Shown in pieces: positions 54,059-62,758 of a DNA stretch of 64,000 nt. The notes beneath the pieces were generated by a model. The model was not told the origin of the DNA. It saw only the letters and a list, made by a program, of their open reading frames with translations, and did no database searches. Each line of letters starts with the position of its first letter. Position 1 is the first letter of the stretch. The stretch is from Bradyrhizobium iriomotense (GTDB taxonomy: Bacteria; Pseudomonadota; Alphaproteobacteria; Rhizobiales; Xanthobacteraceae): contig NZ_BSOW01000037.1 of assembly GCF_030160715.1 (NCBI RefSeq), forward strand, positions 1-64,000, given 5' to 3'. Position numbers and translations under genes: made by a program.

Positions 54059-54937
54059 ATGACGGACGTTCTGATCTCTGCCAGCGAACTTGCCGATCTC
54101 TTGAAGACCGAGCCGTGTGTCGTCATCGACACCCGCAACCCCGACGCCTATGGCGCCGGGCATCTCCCCAACGCCGTGAACGTGCACGACATCTTCACCT
54201 ATCTCGCGACATCGACGCCGGAAGGCATCCACGAGCTGAAGACCAAATTCGCCGATGCGTTCGGGGCTGCCGGTCTCTCGGGCAAGGAAACCGCCGTGGT
54301 CTACGAGCAGTCGATGAATTCGGGCTTCGGCCAGTCCTGCCGTGGCTACTACCTGCTCACGATGCTCGGCTATCCCAAGGTGAAGGTGCTGCATGGCGGC
54401 TTCGACGCCTGGGCGGCCGCTGGCTTCCCCGTGACGAAGGACGTGCCGGCGCCCGCCAAGGCCTCGTTTGCGATCGTGCCTGAGGCCGGCGACATCCTGA
54501 TCGATGCCAAGACCATGCTCGGCGCGGTCGGCAAGCCCGGCATCGCCATCCTCGACGTGCGCGACGTCGACGAGTGGATCGGCGACAGCTCATCGCCCTA
54601 TGGCAAGGATTTTTGCCCGCGCAAGGGCCGCATCCCCGGCGCGGTGTGGCTGGAATGGTACCGCATGATGAAGCCGACCGCCGAGGGCCCGCGCTTCAAG
54701 TCCAAGGACGAGATTTTGGCGGAATGCGCCACCGTTGGCATCTCGCAGACGACGCCGGTCTATCTCTACTGCTTCAAGGGCGCGCGGGCCTCGAACACAT
54801 TCCTGGCGCTGAAGAACGCAGGGGTGAAGGACGTGCGGATGTATTTCGGTTCCTGGAACGAGTGGTCGCGCGATCCGTCGCTGCCGATCGAGCAGGGCCT
54901 GCCGGTCGCTGCCCAGGTAACAGGCAAGGCGGCATAG
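54059..54937 (+). CDS. Two-domain rhodanese-like sulfurtransferase
   Basis: A 292-residue protein with two rhodanese domains. The first (LISASELADLLKTEPCVVID, TRNPDAYGAGHLPNAVNVHD) has no cysteine at its active loop (EQSMNSGFGQSCRGYY). The second (GIAILDVRDVDEWIGDSSSP) carries catalytic C238 in YLYCFKGARASN. This C-terminal layout is usual for thiosulfate- or mercaptopyruvate-type sulfurtransferases. It could move sulfane sulfur to cyanide or to a protein. The gene lies 51 bp after the dehydrogenase gene and 120 bp before the ABC transporter genes. Confidence 0.9.
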   Translation: MTDVLISASELADLLKTEPCVVIDTRNPDAYGAGHLPNAVNVHDIFTYLATSTPEGIHELKTKFADAFGAAGLSGKETAVVYEQSMNSGFGQSCRGYYLLTMLGYPKVKVLHGGFDAWAAAGFPVTKDVPAPAKASFAIVPEAGDILIDAKTMLGAVGKPGIAILDVRDVDEWIGDSSSPYGKDFCPRKGRIPGAVWLEWYRMMKPTAEGPRFKSKDEILAECATVGISQTTPVYLYCFKGARASNTFLALKNAGVKDVRMYFGSWNEWSRDPSLPIEQGLPVAAQVTGKAA

Positions 54938-55057
54938 AACCTGCATGTTTCTCGCCGCCCGGCTGCGCAAGGCGCGTAGCCGGGCGGCGATGGAATTTTG
55001 ACCGACGCGGCGGCCAACGACGTTCGTCGCGCGGGCGTGACAAAGGGGCGCAGCAGC

Positions 55058-56440
55058 ATGTCCACGTTCGACGATCCCTTCGACGCCGACCGCAGCCTTC
55101 GCGCAGCCTGCGTCTGTGGCCAGCATCGCTCCGCCGCGGAGCATGAGCAGTCGGCGCTGGCGCTGCGTTGCGAGCCGGCCGAGAGCGAGGACAAGCGTTA
55201 CGAGGGCGTGGTGGCATCCGCCGTGATGCGCGCGATGTTTCCTCAAGACGCCGCGCGCCGGGCCTTCCTGAAATCGGTCGGTGCGTCGACGGCGCTTGTT
55301 GCGCTGTCGCAGTTTTTTCCGCTCAAGACCGCGACCGAAGTGTTTGCCGGAGCGAGCGCGCCGGAGAAGAAGGACCTCAAGGTCGGCTTCATCCCGATCA
55401 CCTGCGCAACGCCGATCATCATGGCGGCTCCGCTCGGCTTCTATGCCAAGCACGGCCTCAATGTCGAAGTGGTGAAGACCGCCGGCTGGGCGGTGATCCG
55501 CGACAAGACCATCAACAAGGAATACGACGCCGCCCACATGCTGGCGCCGATGCCGATCGCGATCTCGCTGGGACTTGGCGCGAACGCGATCCCCTTCACC
55601 GTGCCCGCGATCGAGAACATCAACGGGCAGGGCATCGTGCTCGCGGTGAAGCACAAGGACAAGCGCGAGCCGAAGGATTGGAAGGGCCTGAAGTTCGCGA
55701 TTCCCTTCGACTACTCCATGCACAATTACCTCTTGCGCTATTACCTCGCGGAGAACGGGCTCGATCCGGATACCGACGTGCAGTTGCGCTCGGTGCCGCC
55801 GCCGGAAATGGTCGCCAATCTCCGCGCCGACAACATCGACGGCTTCCTCGCGCCCGACAACATCTGCCAGCGCGCGATCTATGATGGCGTCGGCTTCATG
55901 CATCTCCTGTCGAAGGAGATCTGGGACGGCCATCCCTGCTGCAGCTTTGCCGCCAGTCGCGAGTTCATCACGACGGCGCCGAACAGCTTTGCGGCACTGA
56001 CGCGGGCCATCGTCGATGCCACCGCGTATGCGTCCAAGGCGGAGAACCGCAAGCAGATCGCCGAAGCCATCGCGCCTGCCAACTACATCAATGCGCCTGT
56101 TACCGTGCTGGAACAAGTGCTGACCGGCACCTATGCCGATGGTCTCGGCGGTGTAAAGACGGACGAAAAACGCGTCGATTTCGATCCGTTCCCCTGGCAG
56201 TCCTTCGCGGTTTGGATGCTGACGCAGATGAAGCGCTGGGGCCAGATCAAGGGTGACGTCGACTACAAGGCCGTCGCCGAGCAGGTGTATCTGGCAACCG
56301 ATACCAGGAAGCTGATGACCGAGATGGGCCTGACGCCGCCTTCGAGCGCGTACAAGTCGTTTGCGGTGATGGGCAAGACGTTCGATCCGGAGAAGCCGGA
56401 CGATTACGTCGCGAGCTTCAAGATCAGGAAGCAGTCGTGA
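55058..56440 (+). CDS. CmpA/NrtA-family ABC substrate-binding protein
   Basis: ATG 55058 (AAAGGGG upstream) gives 460 residues. A 65-residue cytoplasmic-looking N-terminal part with ACVCGQHR (C18, C20) and RCEP (C38) precedes a Tat-type signal (RRAFLKSVG, residues 67-75). The mature protein matches nitrate/bicarbonate/cyanate-type binders: KVGFIPITCATPIIMAAPLG, YSMHNYLLRYYLAENGLDPD and SFAASREFITTAPNSFAALT. With the permease, ATPase and cyanase downstream, cyanate or nitrate uptake is likely. TTG 54998 is a possible longer start. Confidence 0.88.
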   Translation: MSTFDDPFDADRSLRAACVCGQHRSAAEHEQSALALRCEPAESEDKRYEGVVASAVMRAMFPQDAARRAFLKSVGASTALVALSQFFPLKTATEVFAGASAPEKKDLKVGFIPITCATPIIMAAPLGFYAKHGLNVEVVKTAGWAVIRDKTINKEYDAAHMLAPMPIAISLGLGANAIPFTVPAIENINGQGIVLAVKHKDKREPKDWKGLKFAIPFDYSMHNYLLRYYLAENGLDPDTDVQLRSVPPPEMVANLRADNIDGFLAPDNICQRAIYDGVGFMHLLSKEIWDGHPCCSFAASREFITTAPNSFAALTRAIVDATAYASKAENRKQIAEAIAPANYINAPVTVLEQVLTGTYADGLGGVKTDEKRVDFDPFPWQSFAVWMLTQMKRWGQIKGDVDYKAVAEQVYLATDTRKLMTEMGLTPPSSAYKSFAVMGKTFDPEKPDDYVASFKIRKQS

Positions 56441-56460
56441 GGATGCTTCTTTCGCCAATG

Positions 56461-56587
56461 TCGTCCCGGCGAAGGCCGGGACCCATAACCCCAGGGAGAA
56501 GTTTGGCGAAGACTCGCATTTCGGTACTCCTACCGATCGCGATCGATAGATTCCGCGGTATGGGTCCCGGCCTTCGCCGGGACGACG
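56461..56587. repeat. Palindromic repeat pair (family B, copy 2)
   Basis: CGTCCCGGCGAAGGCCGGGA and TCCCGGCCTTCGCCGGGACG are inverted arms between the binding-protein and permease genes, related to 7150-7271. It may change expression between the first and later transporter genes. Confidence 0.85.
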
Positions 56588-56606
56588 TGTGGAGAGGTTT
56601 TGCAAG

Positions 56607-57446
56607 ATGACCTCATCCCTCCGTCTTCGCGCAGGGCTCCTTTCTATCGCATTGCTAGCCGCCTTTCTCGGCATCTGGCATCTCGCCACGCGCTCGACCG
56701 CGACGGTCGCCGCGATGAATCCCGAATACGCCAAGCTGATGGGTTTGACCGCAACGCAGGGCAAGTCTGCGATGCCCGGTCCGCTCGATGTCGGCGCAAA
56801 GCTCTGGGAGCATTTGAGGCGGCCGTTCTACGACAACGGGCCCAACGACAAGGGTCTCGGCATCCAGCTCGGTTATTCGATCGCGCGTGTCGGCACCGGC
56901 TATCTGCTGGCCGTGCTGGTCGCTATCCCGCTCGGCTTCCTCATCGGCATGTCGCCGCTGCTCAGCAAAGCGCTGGATCCTTTCATCCAGGTGCTGAAGC
57001 CGATCTCGCCGCTCGCCTGGATGCCGCTGGCGCTCTACACCATCAAGGATTCCTCGATCTCGGCGATCTTCGTGATCTTCATCTGCTCGGTCTGGCCGAT
57101 GCTGCTCAACACCGCCTTTGGCGTCGCGAGCGTGCGCAAGGAATGGATCAATGTCGCACGCACCCTCGAGGTTGGCACCATCAGGCGCGCCTTCACGGTG
57201 ATCCTGCCGGCCGCCGCGCCGACGATCCTCACGGGCATGCGGATTTCCATCGGCATCGCCTGGCTCGTGATCGTCGCGGCCGAAATGCTCGTCGGCGGCA
57301 CCGGCATCGGCTACTTCGTCTGGAACGAGTGGAACAATCTTTCGATCACCAATGTGATCATCGCGATCCTCCTGATCGGGCTCGTCGGCATGCTGCTCGA
57401 CCAGATCCTCGCGCGCTTCACGCGCATGGTCACGTTTCCGGAGTGA
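56607..57446 (+). CDS. ABC transporter permease (NrtB/CmpB type)
   Basis: ATG 56607 (GGAGAGG upstream) gives 279 residues with six predicted helices and the BPD_transp_1 EAA loop EWINVARTLEVGTIRRAFTV, then LPAAAPTILTGMRISIGIAW. It pairs with the ATPase (3 bp downstream) and the binding protein to form one importer. Confidence 0.94.
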   Translation: MTSSLRLRAGLLSIALLAAFLGIWHLATRSTATVAAMNPEYAKLMGLTATQGKSAMPGPLDVGAKLWEHLRRPFYDNGPNDKGLGIQLGYSIARVGTGYLLAVLVAIPLGFLIGMSPLLSKALDPFIQVLKPISPLAWMPLALYTIKDSSISAIFVIFICSVWPMLLNTAFGVASVRKEWINVARTLEVGTIRRAFTVILPAAAPTILTGMRISIGIAWLVIVAAEMLVGGTGIGYFVWNEWNNLSITNVIIAILLIGLVGMLLDQILARFTRMVTFPE

Positions 57447-57449
57447 ACG

Positions 57450-58376
57450 GTGGTGACCGACAAATTCATCTCCATCGAGGGCATTGCTAAGCGCTATCCG
57501 GGCGCGGGCGGCGGCACGACGGCCGTGTTCGAGAATCTGTGGCTGTCGATGGCGCGCGGCGAGTTCGCCTGCGTGATCGGCCACTCCGGTTGCGGCAAGA
57601 CCACGGTGCTCAACATCCTCGCCGGCCTCGACACGCCGAGTGCGGGCGCGGTGGTCGTCGACGGGCAGGCGATCGAAGGCACGAGCCTGGATCGCGCGGT
57701 GATCTTCCAGAGCCACGCGCTGTTGCCCTGGCGCACGGTGCTCGGCAACGTCGCCTATGCCGTAAGCTCGAAATGGCGCAAATGGGAGCGCGCCAGGGTG
57801 AGGGCGCATGCGCAGACCTTCATCGACCTCGTCGGCCTGACCGGCTCGGAGCACAAGCATCCCTCGGAACTGTCAGGCGGCATGAAGCAGCGCGTCGGCA
57901 TCGCCCGCGCGTTGTCGATCACGCCGAAGATCATGCTGATGGACGAGCCGTTCTCGGCGCTGGACGCGCTGACGCGCGGCACGCTCCAGGACGAGGTGCG
58001 GCGCATCTGCCTCGAGACGGGGCAGACCGCGTTCATGATCACGCATGACGTGGATGAAGCGATCTACCTCGCCGACAAGATCTTCCTGATGACCAATGGC
58101 CCTGGCGCGGTACTTGCCGAGGTCGTCGAAAATCCACTGCCCAAGGACCGCGGCCGCTCGGACCTGCATCGCCATCCGCTCTACTACGCGCTGCGCAACC
58201 ACATCATCGATTTCCTGGTCAGCCGCAGCAGGAGTTTTGCGACCGAGAAGCCCGATCACGATCCGCGCAAGGTGCCGCTCGTGCATGTCGGCAAGCCCGG
58301 ATTGACGATCGCCTCCAGCGGCGACGAGCAACGACAGACGCGAATACCCCCAACAAATCCCGGCTTGACCGGCTGA
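57450..58376 (+). CDS. ABC transporter ATPase (NrtD/CmpD type)
   Basis: GTG 57450 directly after the permease gives 308 residues. Walker A is GHSGCGKTT, the ABC signature is LSGGMKQRVGIARALS and Walker B is IMLMDEPFSALDALT. The extra C-terminal 60 residues (YALRNHIIDFLVSRSRSFAT onward) are short for a regulatory domain. It energises the nitrate/cyanate-type importer. Confidence 0.95.
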   Translation: MVTDKFISIEGIAKRYPGAGGGTTAVFENLWLSMARGEFACVIGHSGCGKTTVLNILAGLDTPSAGAVVVDGQAIEGTSLDRAVIFQSHALLPWRTVLGNVAYAVSSKWRKWERARVRAHAQTFIDLVGLTGSEHKHPSELSGGMKQRVGIARALSITPKIMLMDEPFSALDALTRGTLQDEVRRICLETGQTAFMITHDVDEAIYLADKIFLMTNGPGAVLAEVVENPLPKDRGRSDLHRHPLYYALRNHIIDFLVSRSRSFATEKPDHDPRKVPLVHVGKPGLTIASSGDEQRQTRIPPTNPGLTG

Positions 58377-58380
58377 TTAT

Positions 58381-58432
58381 TGACGCATGGTCTTTCGGAA
58401 AACCGTTCACACTTTTCCGGATCATGCTTTTG
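58381..58432 (-). repeat. Half copy of the 104-bp repeat (family F)
   Basis: GGTCTTTCGGAAAACCGTTC and CTTTTCCGGATCATGCTTTT match the first half of the family F element; the GCGCGAT part is missing. It lies just before cynS. Confidence 0.8.
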
Positions 58433-58447
58433 CAGAGGAGACCTGAC

Positions 58448-58936
58448 ATGAAGCGTTCCGATCTCACCGAAAAGCTGCTCGACATCAAGCGCGAGAAGGG
58501 CTGGAGCTGGAAATACATCTGCGACAAGATCGGCGGCTATTCGGAGGTGCTGATCGTCGGCGCGATCATGGGGCAAATGAAGCTGACCAAGCCGCAGGCC
58601 GCCAATGCCGGCGAGCTATTCGGGCTGTCGAAGGCCGAGGCGGCGATGCTCAACGAGGTGCCGATGCGCGGCACCGCCACGCCGATGCCGCCGACCGATC
58701 CGCTGATCTACCGCTTCTACGAGATGGTGATGGTCAACGGCCCGGCCTGGAAGGCGCTGATCGAGGAGGAGTTCGGCGACGGCATCATGTCGGCGATCGA
58801 CTTCGACATGGCGATCGAGCGCGTTGCCAACCCCAAGGGCGACCGCGTCAAGATCACCATGAGCGGCAAATTCCTGCCGTACAAATATTACGGCGCCAGC
58901 GGCAACGTGCCGGACTACGGCTTCAAGGAGGAGTGA
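58448..58936 (+). CDS. cynS: Cyanate hydratase (cyanase)
   Basis: A 162-residue protein, the usual length. An N-terminal helix-turn-helix-like domain precedes the catalytic part; R89 and E92 (IYRFYEMV) and S115 (GDGIMSAIDF) match R96, E99 and S122 of the E. coli enzyme with one constant offset. Cyanase makes ammonia and CO2 from cyanate and bicarbonate as a decamer. AGGAG lies eight bases before the ATG. It follows the CmpA/NrtA-type ABC genes, so uptake and use of cyanate are probably linked. Confidence 0.97.
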   Translation: MKRSDLTEKLLDIKREKGWSWKYICDKIGGYSEVLIVGAIMGQMKLTKPQAANAGELFGLSKAEAAMLNEVPMRGTATPMPPTDPLIYRFYEMVMVNGPAWKALIEEEFGDGIMSAIDFDMAIERVANPKGDRVKITMSGKFLPYKYYGASGNVPDYGFKEE

Positions 58937-58941
58937 CAAAC

Positions 58942-59024
58942 CGTCATTCCGGGGCGATGCGCAGCATCGAACCCGGAATCTCGAGATTCCGGGATCGCGT
59001 CTTCGGCGCGCCCCGGAATGACGG
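58942..59024. repeat. Palindromic repeat (family D)
   Basis: CGTCATTCCGGGGCG and CGCCCCGGAATGACG bound an element with inner CCGGAATCTCGAGATTCCGG. It lies between cynS and the zeta-subunit gene. A shorter relative is at 18822-18864. Confidence 0.8.
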
Positions 59025-59050
59025 CAATCGGGGCGCGGTCACGACAAGCG

Positions 59051-59374
59051 TTATTTCCCGGCCTTCACCTCGGCTGCGGCAACCGCGGCGAACTCGGTCA
59101 TTTTGGCGCGAATCGCCTGCTCGGTGATCGCGACGCCCTTGGCGGTCAAATCGCCCAAAATCTTGCGCAGGACGTCACCGTCGCCGGCTTCCTCGAAATC
59201 GGCTGCGACAACCTCCTTGGCATAGGCCGTGGCCGCATCGCCCGCGATGCCGAGCTTCTCGGCGGCCCACAGGCCGAGCATCCGGTTGCGGCGGGCCTCG
59301 GCCTTGAATTTCTGCGCCTCGTCGAGGGCGAATTTCTTCTCGAAACCTTCCTCGCGCTTGTCGAACGTGGTCAT
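59051..59374 (-). CDS. F1FO-ATPase inhibitor zeta subunit (DUF1476)
   Basis: ATG 59374 (CGGAGAAGC upstream) gives 107 residues of the DUF1476 family: MTTFDKREEGFEKKFALDEA, FKAEARRNRMLGLWAAEKLG and GDGDVLRKILGDLTAKGV. In Paracoccus this protein is the natural inhibitor that stops ATP hydrolysis by F1. The N-terminal EEGFEKKFA helix is the inhibitory part. Confidence 0.92.
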   Translation of the reverse strand: MTTFDKREEGFEKKFALDEAQKFKAEARRNRMLGLWAAEKLGIAGDAATAYAKEVVAADFEEAGDGDVLRKILGDLTAKGVAITEQAIRAKMTEFAAVAAAEVKAGK

Positions 59375-59689
59375 GCTTCTCCGTCCCAATTTCCTGGCTG
59401 AATCCGGCCGTGACGCCGCGTTGCGGTGACCCCGGGCCATGCCTAGATAAGGGGCACGAATCGGCAGAACAACGAGCCGTTAAGCCGCAGGCAAGACGGT
59501 ATAAGTTGGTCCCGGAAGAGCCGGATCGATTGTGCTGGGACAGCCAATCGGATAGGTTGCCTAAAGGTTTGGTTCCTGTTCTGTTTCTATGGGTTCCGGG
59601 CCGTTCACGGCAGCTCCGCTGTGGGTCGTAATCCTTGTCAACCGGAGCACACCAAATTCATGGATTTTAACAAAACACGGTACATCCCC

Positions 59690-60457
59690 ATGAGCCGTCG
59701 GCGTCGTATTTATGAAGGCAAGGCAAAGGTTCTTTACGAAGGTCCCGAGCCCGGCACCCTGATCCAGCACTTCAAGGACGATGCCACCGCGTTCAATGCG
59801 AAGAAGCACCAGGTGATCGAGGGCAAGGGCGTCCTCAACAACCGGATCTCGGAGTACCTGTTTCAGCACCTCAACGACATCGGGGTGCCGACCCATTTCA
59901 TCCGCCGCCTCAACATGCGCGAGCAGCTGATCCGCGAGGTCGAGATCGTGCCGCTGGAGGTGGTGGTGCGGAACGTTGCCGCGGGCTCGCTATCGCAGCG
60001 GCTGGGCATCGAGGAGGGCACGCAGCTCCCGCGCTCGATCATCGAATTCTACTACAAGAACGACCAGCTCAATGACCCCATGGTGTCGGAAGAGCACATC
60101 ACCGCTTTCGGCTGGGCGACGCCGCAGGAGATCGACGACATCATGGCGCTTGCCATCCGCGTCAACGACTTCCTCACCGGCCTCTTCCTCGGCATCGGCA
60201 TCCGCCTCGTCGACTTCAAGATGGAATGCGGCCGCCTGTTCGAGAACGAGATGATGCGCATCATCGTCGCCGACGAGATCTCGCCCGACTCCTGCCGGCT
60301 CTGGGACATCAAGTCGAACGAGAAGCTCGACAAGGACCGCTTCCGCAGGGACCTCGGCGGTCTGCTCGAGGCCTATACCGAAGTTGCAAAGCGCCTCGGC
60401 ATCCTCATGGAGAACGAGCGTCCGGCGGGCTCGGGCCCGGTGCTGGTGAAGAGCTAA
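59690..60457 (+). CDS. purC: Phosphoribosylaminoimidazole-succinocarboxamide synthase
   Basis: From ATG 59690 the enzyme has 255 residues: RRRRIYEGKAKVLYEGPEPG, KKHQVIEGKGVLNNRISEYL, PLEVVVRNVAAGSLSQRLGI and IVADEISPDSCRLWDIKSNE are SAICAR-synthase blocks. An ATG at 59660 is in frame but less conserved in position. It adds aspartate to CAIR in purine synthesis. purS follows 14 bp later. Confidence 0.97.
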   Translation: MSRRRRIYEGKAKVLYEGPEPGTLIQHFKDDATAFNAKKHQVIEGKGVLNNRISEYLFQHLNDIGVPTHFIRRLNMREQLIREVEIVPLEVVVRNVAAGSLSQRLGIEEGTQLPRSIIEFYYKNDQLNDPMVSEEHITAFGWATPQEIDDIMALAIRVNDFLTGLFLGIGIRLVDFKMECGRLFENEMMRIIVADEISPDSCRLWDIKSNEKLDKDRFRRDLGGLLEAYTEVAKRLGILMENERPAGSGPVLVKS

Positions 60458-60471
60458 GAGGGATTATCGAC

Positions 60472-60711
60472 GTGAAGGCACGTGTCACCGTTACCCTGAA
60501 GACGGGCATTCTGGATCCGCAGGGCAAGGCCATCGAAGGCGCGCTGAAGTCGCTCGGCGTCGACGGCGTCGCCAGCGTCCGTCAGGGCAAGGTGTTCGAC
60601 ATCGAGCTCGCCGGCGCGGACAAGGCCAAGGCGGAGGCCGCGCTGAAGGAAGCCGCCGACAAGCTGCTCGCCAACACTGTCATCGAGAACTACCGCGTCG
60701 AGATCGTCTGA
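60472..60711 (+). CDS. purS: Phosphoribosylformylglycinamidine synthase subunit PurS
   Basis: GTG 60472, preceded by AGAGGG, begins a 79-residue protein: KARVTVTLKTGILDPQGKAI, EGALKSLGVDGVASVRQGKV, TVIENYRVEIV. This is the standard small PurS sequence. PurS joins PurQ and PurL to make FGAM. purQ is 1.2 kb downstream; purL is not in the window. Confidence 0.96.
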   Translation: MKARVTVTLKTGILDPQGKAIEGALKSLGVDGVASVRQGKVFDIELAGADKAKAEAALKEAADKLLANTVIENYRVEIV

Positions 60712-60725
60712 GCTCGCGTCGTGCT

Positions 60726-61742
60726 TTACAGCCACCCGGCGCGGCGGAAGCGCCAGTAGAGCGCGATGCACGCAGTCACCATCAGGCCCAGCACGACGAA
60801 GTAGCCGTACTCCCACTCGAGCTCCGGCATGTGCTTGAAGTTCATGCCGTAGATCCCGGCAACCGCCGTTGGAACTGCGATGATCGCAAGCCAGGAGGCG
60901 AGTCTCTTCGAGACCACGGTCTCCTGCGCCTGGCCGACCAGGAGGCTCGCCTCGAACGCGAACGCCAGCACCTCGCGCATGGAATCGATGCGCTCCTGGA
61001 TGTTGCGGACGTGGTCGGTGACGTCGCGGAACAGGGGCTGCATGGTCGGGCGCACCATCGACAGCTCGTCATGCTCCAGCCGCCGGCAGACTTCCACTAG
61101 GGGGCCGATGGCGTTGCGCAGCCGCAGAAGGTCGCGGCGCAGCATGTACAGCCGCTCGATCTGTGGCTTGGTGATCACGTTCGACAGCACGTAATCCTCG
61201 ATCTCCTCGACCTCCTCATGAATGCTCTCGAGCACGGGGGAGTAGTTGTCGACGATGAAATCGAGGATGGCATAGAGGATGTAGTCCTCGCCGCGGGCCA
61301 GCGCCCGCGGGCAGCTCTCGCAGCGCTCGCGCACCGCCGTATAGGACGTCGAGGCGCCGTGACGGACCGTGACGAGATAGCCGTCGCCGACGAAGATGTG
61401 TGTCTCGCCGAAGGCGATTCGGCCCTCGATCAGTTGCGCGGTCCGCGCCACGATGAACAGGGCCTCGCCATATTGCTCGATCTTCGGCCGCTGATGGGCG
61501 TGGTTCGCGTCCTCGATCGCGAGCTCGTGCAGGTCGAATTGCTTCTGAACGGCGCTGAGCAGCGCCATGTCCGGCTCGTGCAGCCCGATCCAGACGACAT
61601 GGCCGGGCTTTGCCCGCCAGCTCGAGGCTTCGCTGATCGCGACGTTGGCGACGCGCCGGCCGTCGACATAGGCGCCGGCCGCAACGACGCCCTCGGTGGA
61701 GACCGGTTCGGCTGGGGATGTAGGCGACGACGGGACGTTCAT
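60726..61742 (-). CDS. corA: CorA-type magnesium/cobalt transporter
   Basis: From ATG 61742 the protein has 338 residues. A large cytoplasmic funnel (IGLHEPDMALLSAVQKQFDL, ELAIEDANHAHQRPKIEQYG) is followed by two C-terminal helices. The selectivity loop is YGMNFKHMPELEW, the GMN motif of CorA. It imports Mg2+ or related ions as a pentamer. It is inserted on the opposite strand between purS and purQ. Confidence 0.95.
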   Translation of the reverse strand: MNVPSSPTSPAEPVSTEGVVAAGAYVDGRRVANVAISEASSWRAKPGHVVWIGLHEPDMALLSAVQKQFDLHELAIEDANHAHQRPKIEQYGEALFIVARTAQLIEGRIAFGETHIFVGDGYLVTVRHGASTSYTAVRERCESCPRALARGEDYILYAILDFIVDNYSPVLESIHEEVEEIEDYVLSNVITKPQIERLYMLRRDLLRLRNAIGPLVEVCRRLEHDELSMVRPTMQPLFRDVTDHVRNIQERIDSMREVLAFAFEASLLVGQAQETVVSKRLASWLAIIAVPTAVAGIYGMNFKHMPELEWEYGYFVVLGLMVTACIALYWRFRRAGWL

Positions 61743-61912
61743 GGCTGCAATCCCGGGCAAAATCGTTCGGGCGGAGGGTGGGCTATGGCCTGTGTACAAA
61801 GCCGTCAGGCGAGGCTAGCACTGGTAAAATCCGCGTCAAATGGATATGTCTCCTCACGATTTGGCGTGCTGCGCCAGCCCGATTCCAATCCTCGTCCCGG
61901 AACTGAAAAGCC

Positions 61913-62614
61913 ATGAAAGCCGCCATCCTCGTCTTTCCCGGAATCAACCGCGAGCGCGACATGGCGCGTGCGCTGAAGCTGATCTCGGGTCACGAGCCGG
62001 CGATGGTCTGGCACGCCGAGACCTCGCTCCCGGCAGGAACCGATCTCGTCGTGGTGCCCGGCGGCTTCTCCTATGGCGATTACCTGCGCTGTGGCGCGAT
62101 TGCGGCGCGCGCGCCGGTGATGGATGCGGTGCGCGACTATGCGGCCAAGGGCGGCCTCGTGCTCGGCGTCTGCAACGGTTTCCAGATTCTCTGCGAATCC
62201 GGCCTTTTGCCGGGCGTCTTGATGCGCAACGCGCGGCTGAAATTCATCTGTCACGACGTGCATCTGCGCGTCGAACGCTCCGATACGCCCTTCACCCGCG
62301 GCTACAATGCCGGCCAGGTGATCCGCGTGCCGGTCGCCCATGGCGAGGGCAACTACGAGGCCGATGAGGAAACCATCAAGCGGCTCGAAGGCGAGGGGCG
62401 GGTGCTCTATCGCTACTGCTCGGCCGAAGGCGTCGTCGACGAGGCCCATAACATCAACGGCGCGGCGCATTCCATTGCCGGCATCGTCAACGACAAGGGC
62501 AACGTGCTCGGCATGATGCCGCATCCGGAAAACCACGTCGAAGACATCATGGGCTGCACCGACGGCCGTGGCCTGTTCGCCGGCCTCGTCGCGCATCTCG
62601 ACCGCGCGGCGTGA
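61913..62614 (+). CDS. purQ: Phosphoribosylformylglycinamidine synthase subunit PurQ
   Basis: A 233-residue class I glutamine amidotransferase. The nucleophile is C87 in LVLGVCNGFQILCESGLLPG, and the His/Glu end is in GMMPHPENHVEDIMG. PurQ supplies ammonia from glutamine to PurL for FGAM synthesis. The N-terminus (MKAAILVFPGINRERDMARA) is typical. A hairpin follows the stop. Confidence 0.97.
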   Translation: MKAAILVFPGINRERDMARALKLISGHEPAMVWHAETSLPAGTDLVVVPGGFSYGDYLRCGAIAARAPVMDAVRDYAAKGGLVLGVCNGFQILCESGLLPGVLMRNARLKFICHDVHLRVERSDTPFTRGYNAGQVIRVPVAHGEGNYEADEETIKRLEGEGRVLYRYCSAEGVVDEAHNINGAAHSIAGIVNDKGNVLGMMPHPENHVEDIMGCTDGRGLFAGLVAHLDRAA

Positions 62615-62646
62615 ACCGCATCACGCGACATCGCGACTGACGGAGG

Positions 62647-62687
62647 GTTGTTCGAGCGGGCGCGAAGGCGCTCGCGATCCGAACAAC
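62647..62687 (+). terminator. Hairpin after purQ
   Basis: GTTGTTCG and CGAACAAC are perfect 8-bp arms, with an inner GAGCG/CGCTC stem. There is no strong T run, so termination efficiency is uncertain. Confidence 0.5.
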
Positions 62688-62758
62688 TCTGGATTGTTTC
62701 ATTGCGCTGACATGCTATCAAGGGTGTCGGTGCCATTGATACTTACGTCGGATTTCGC

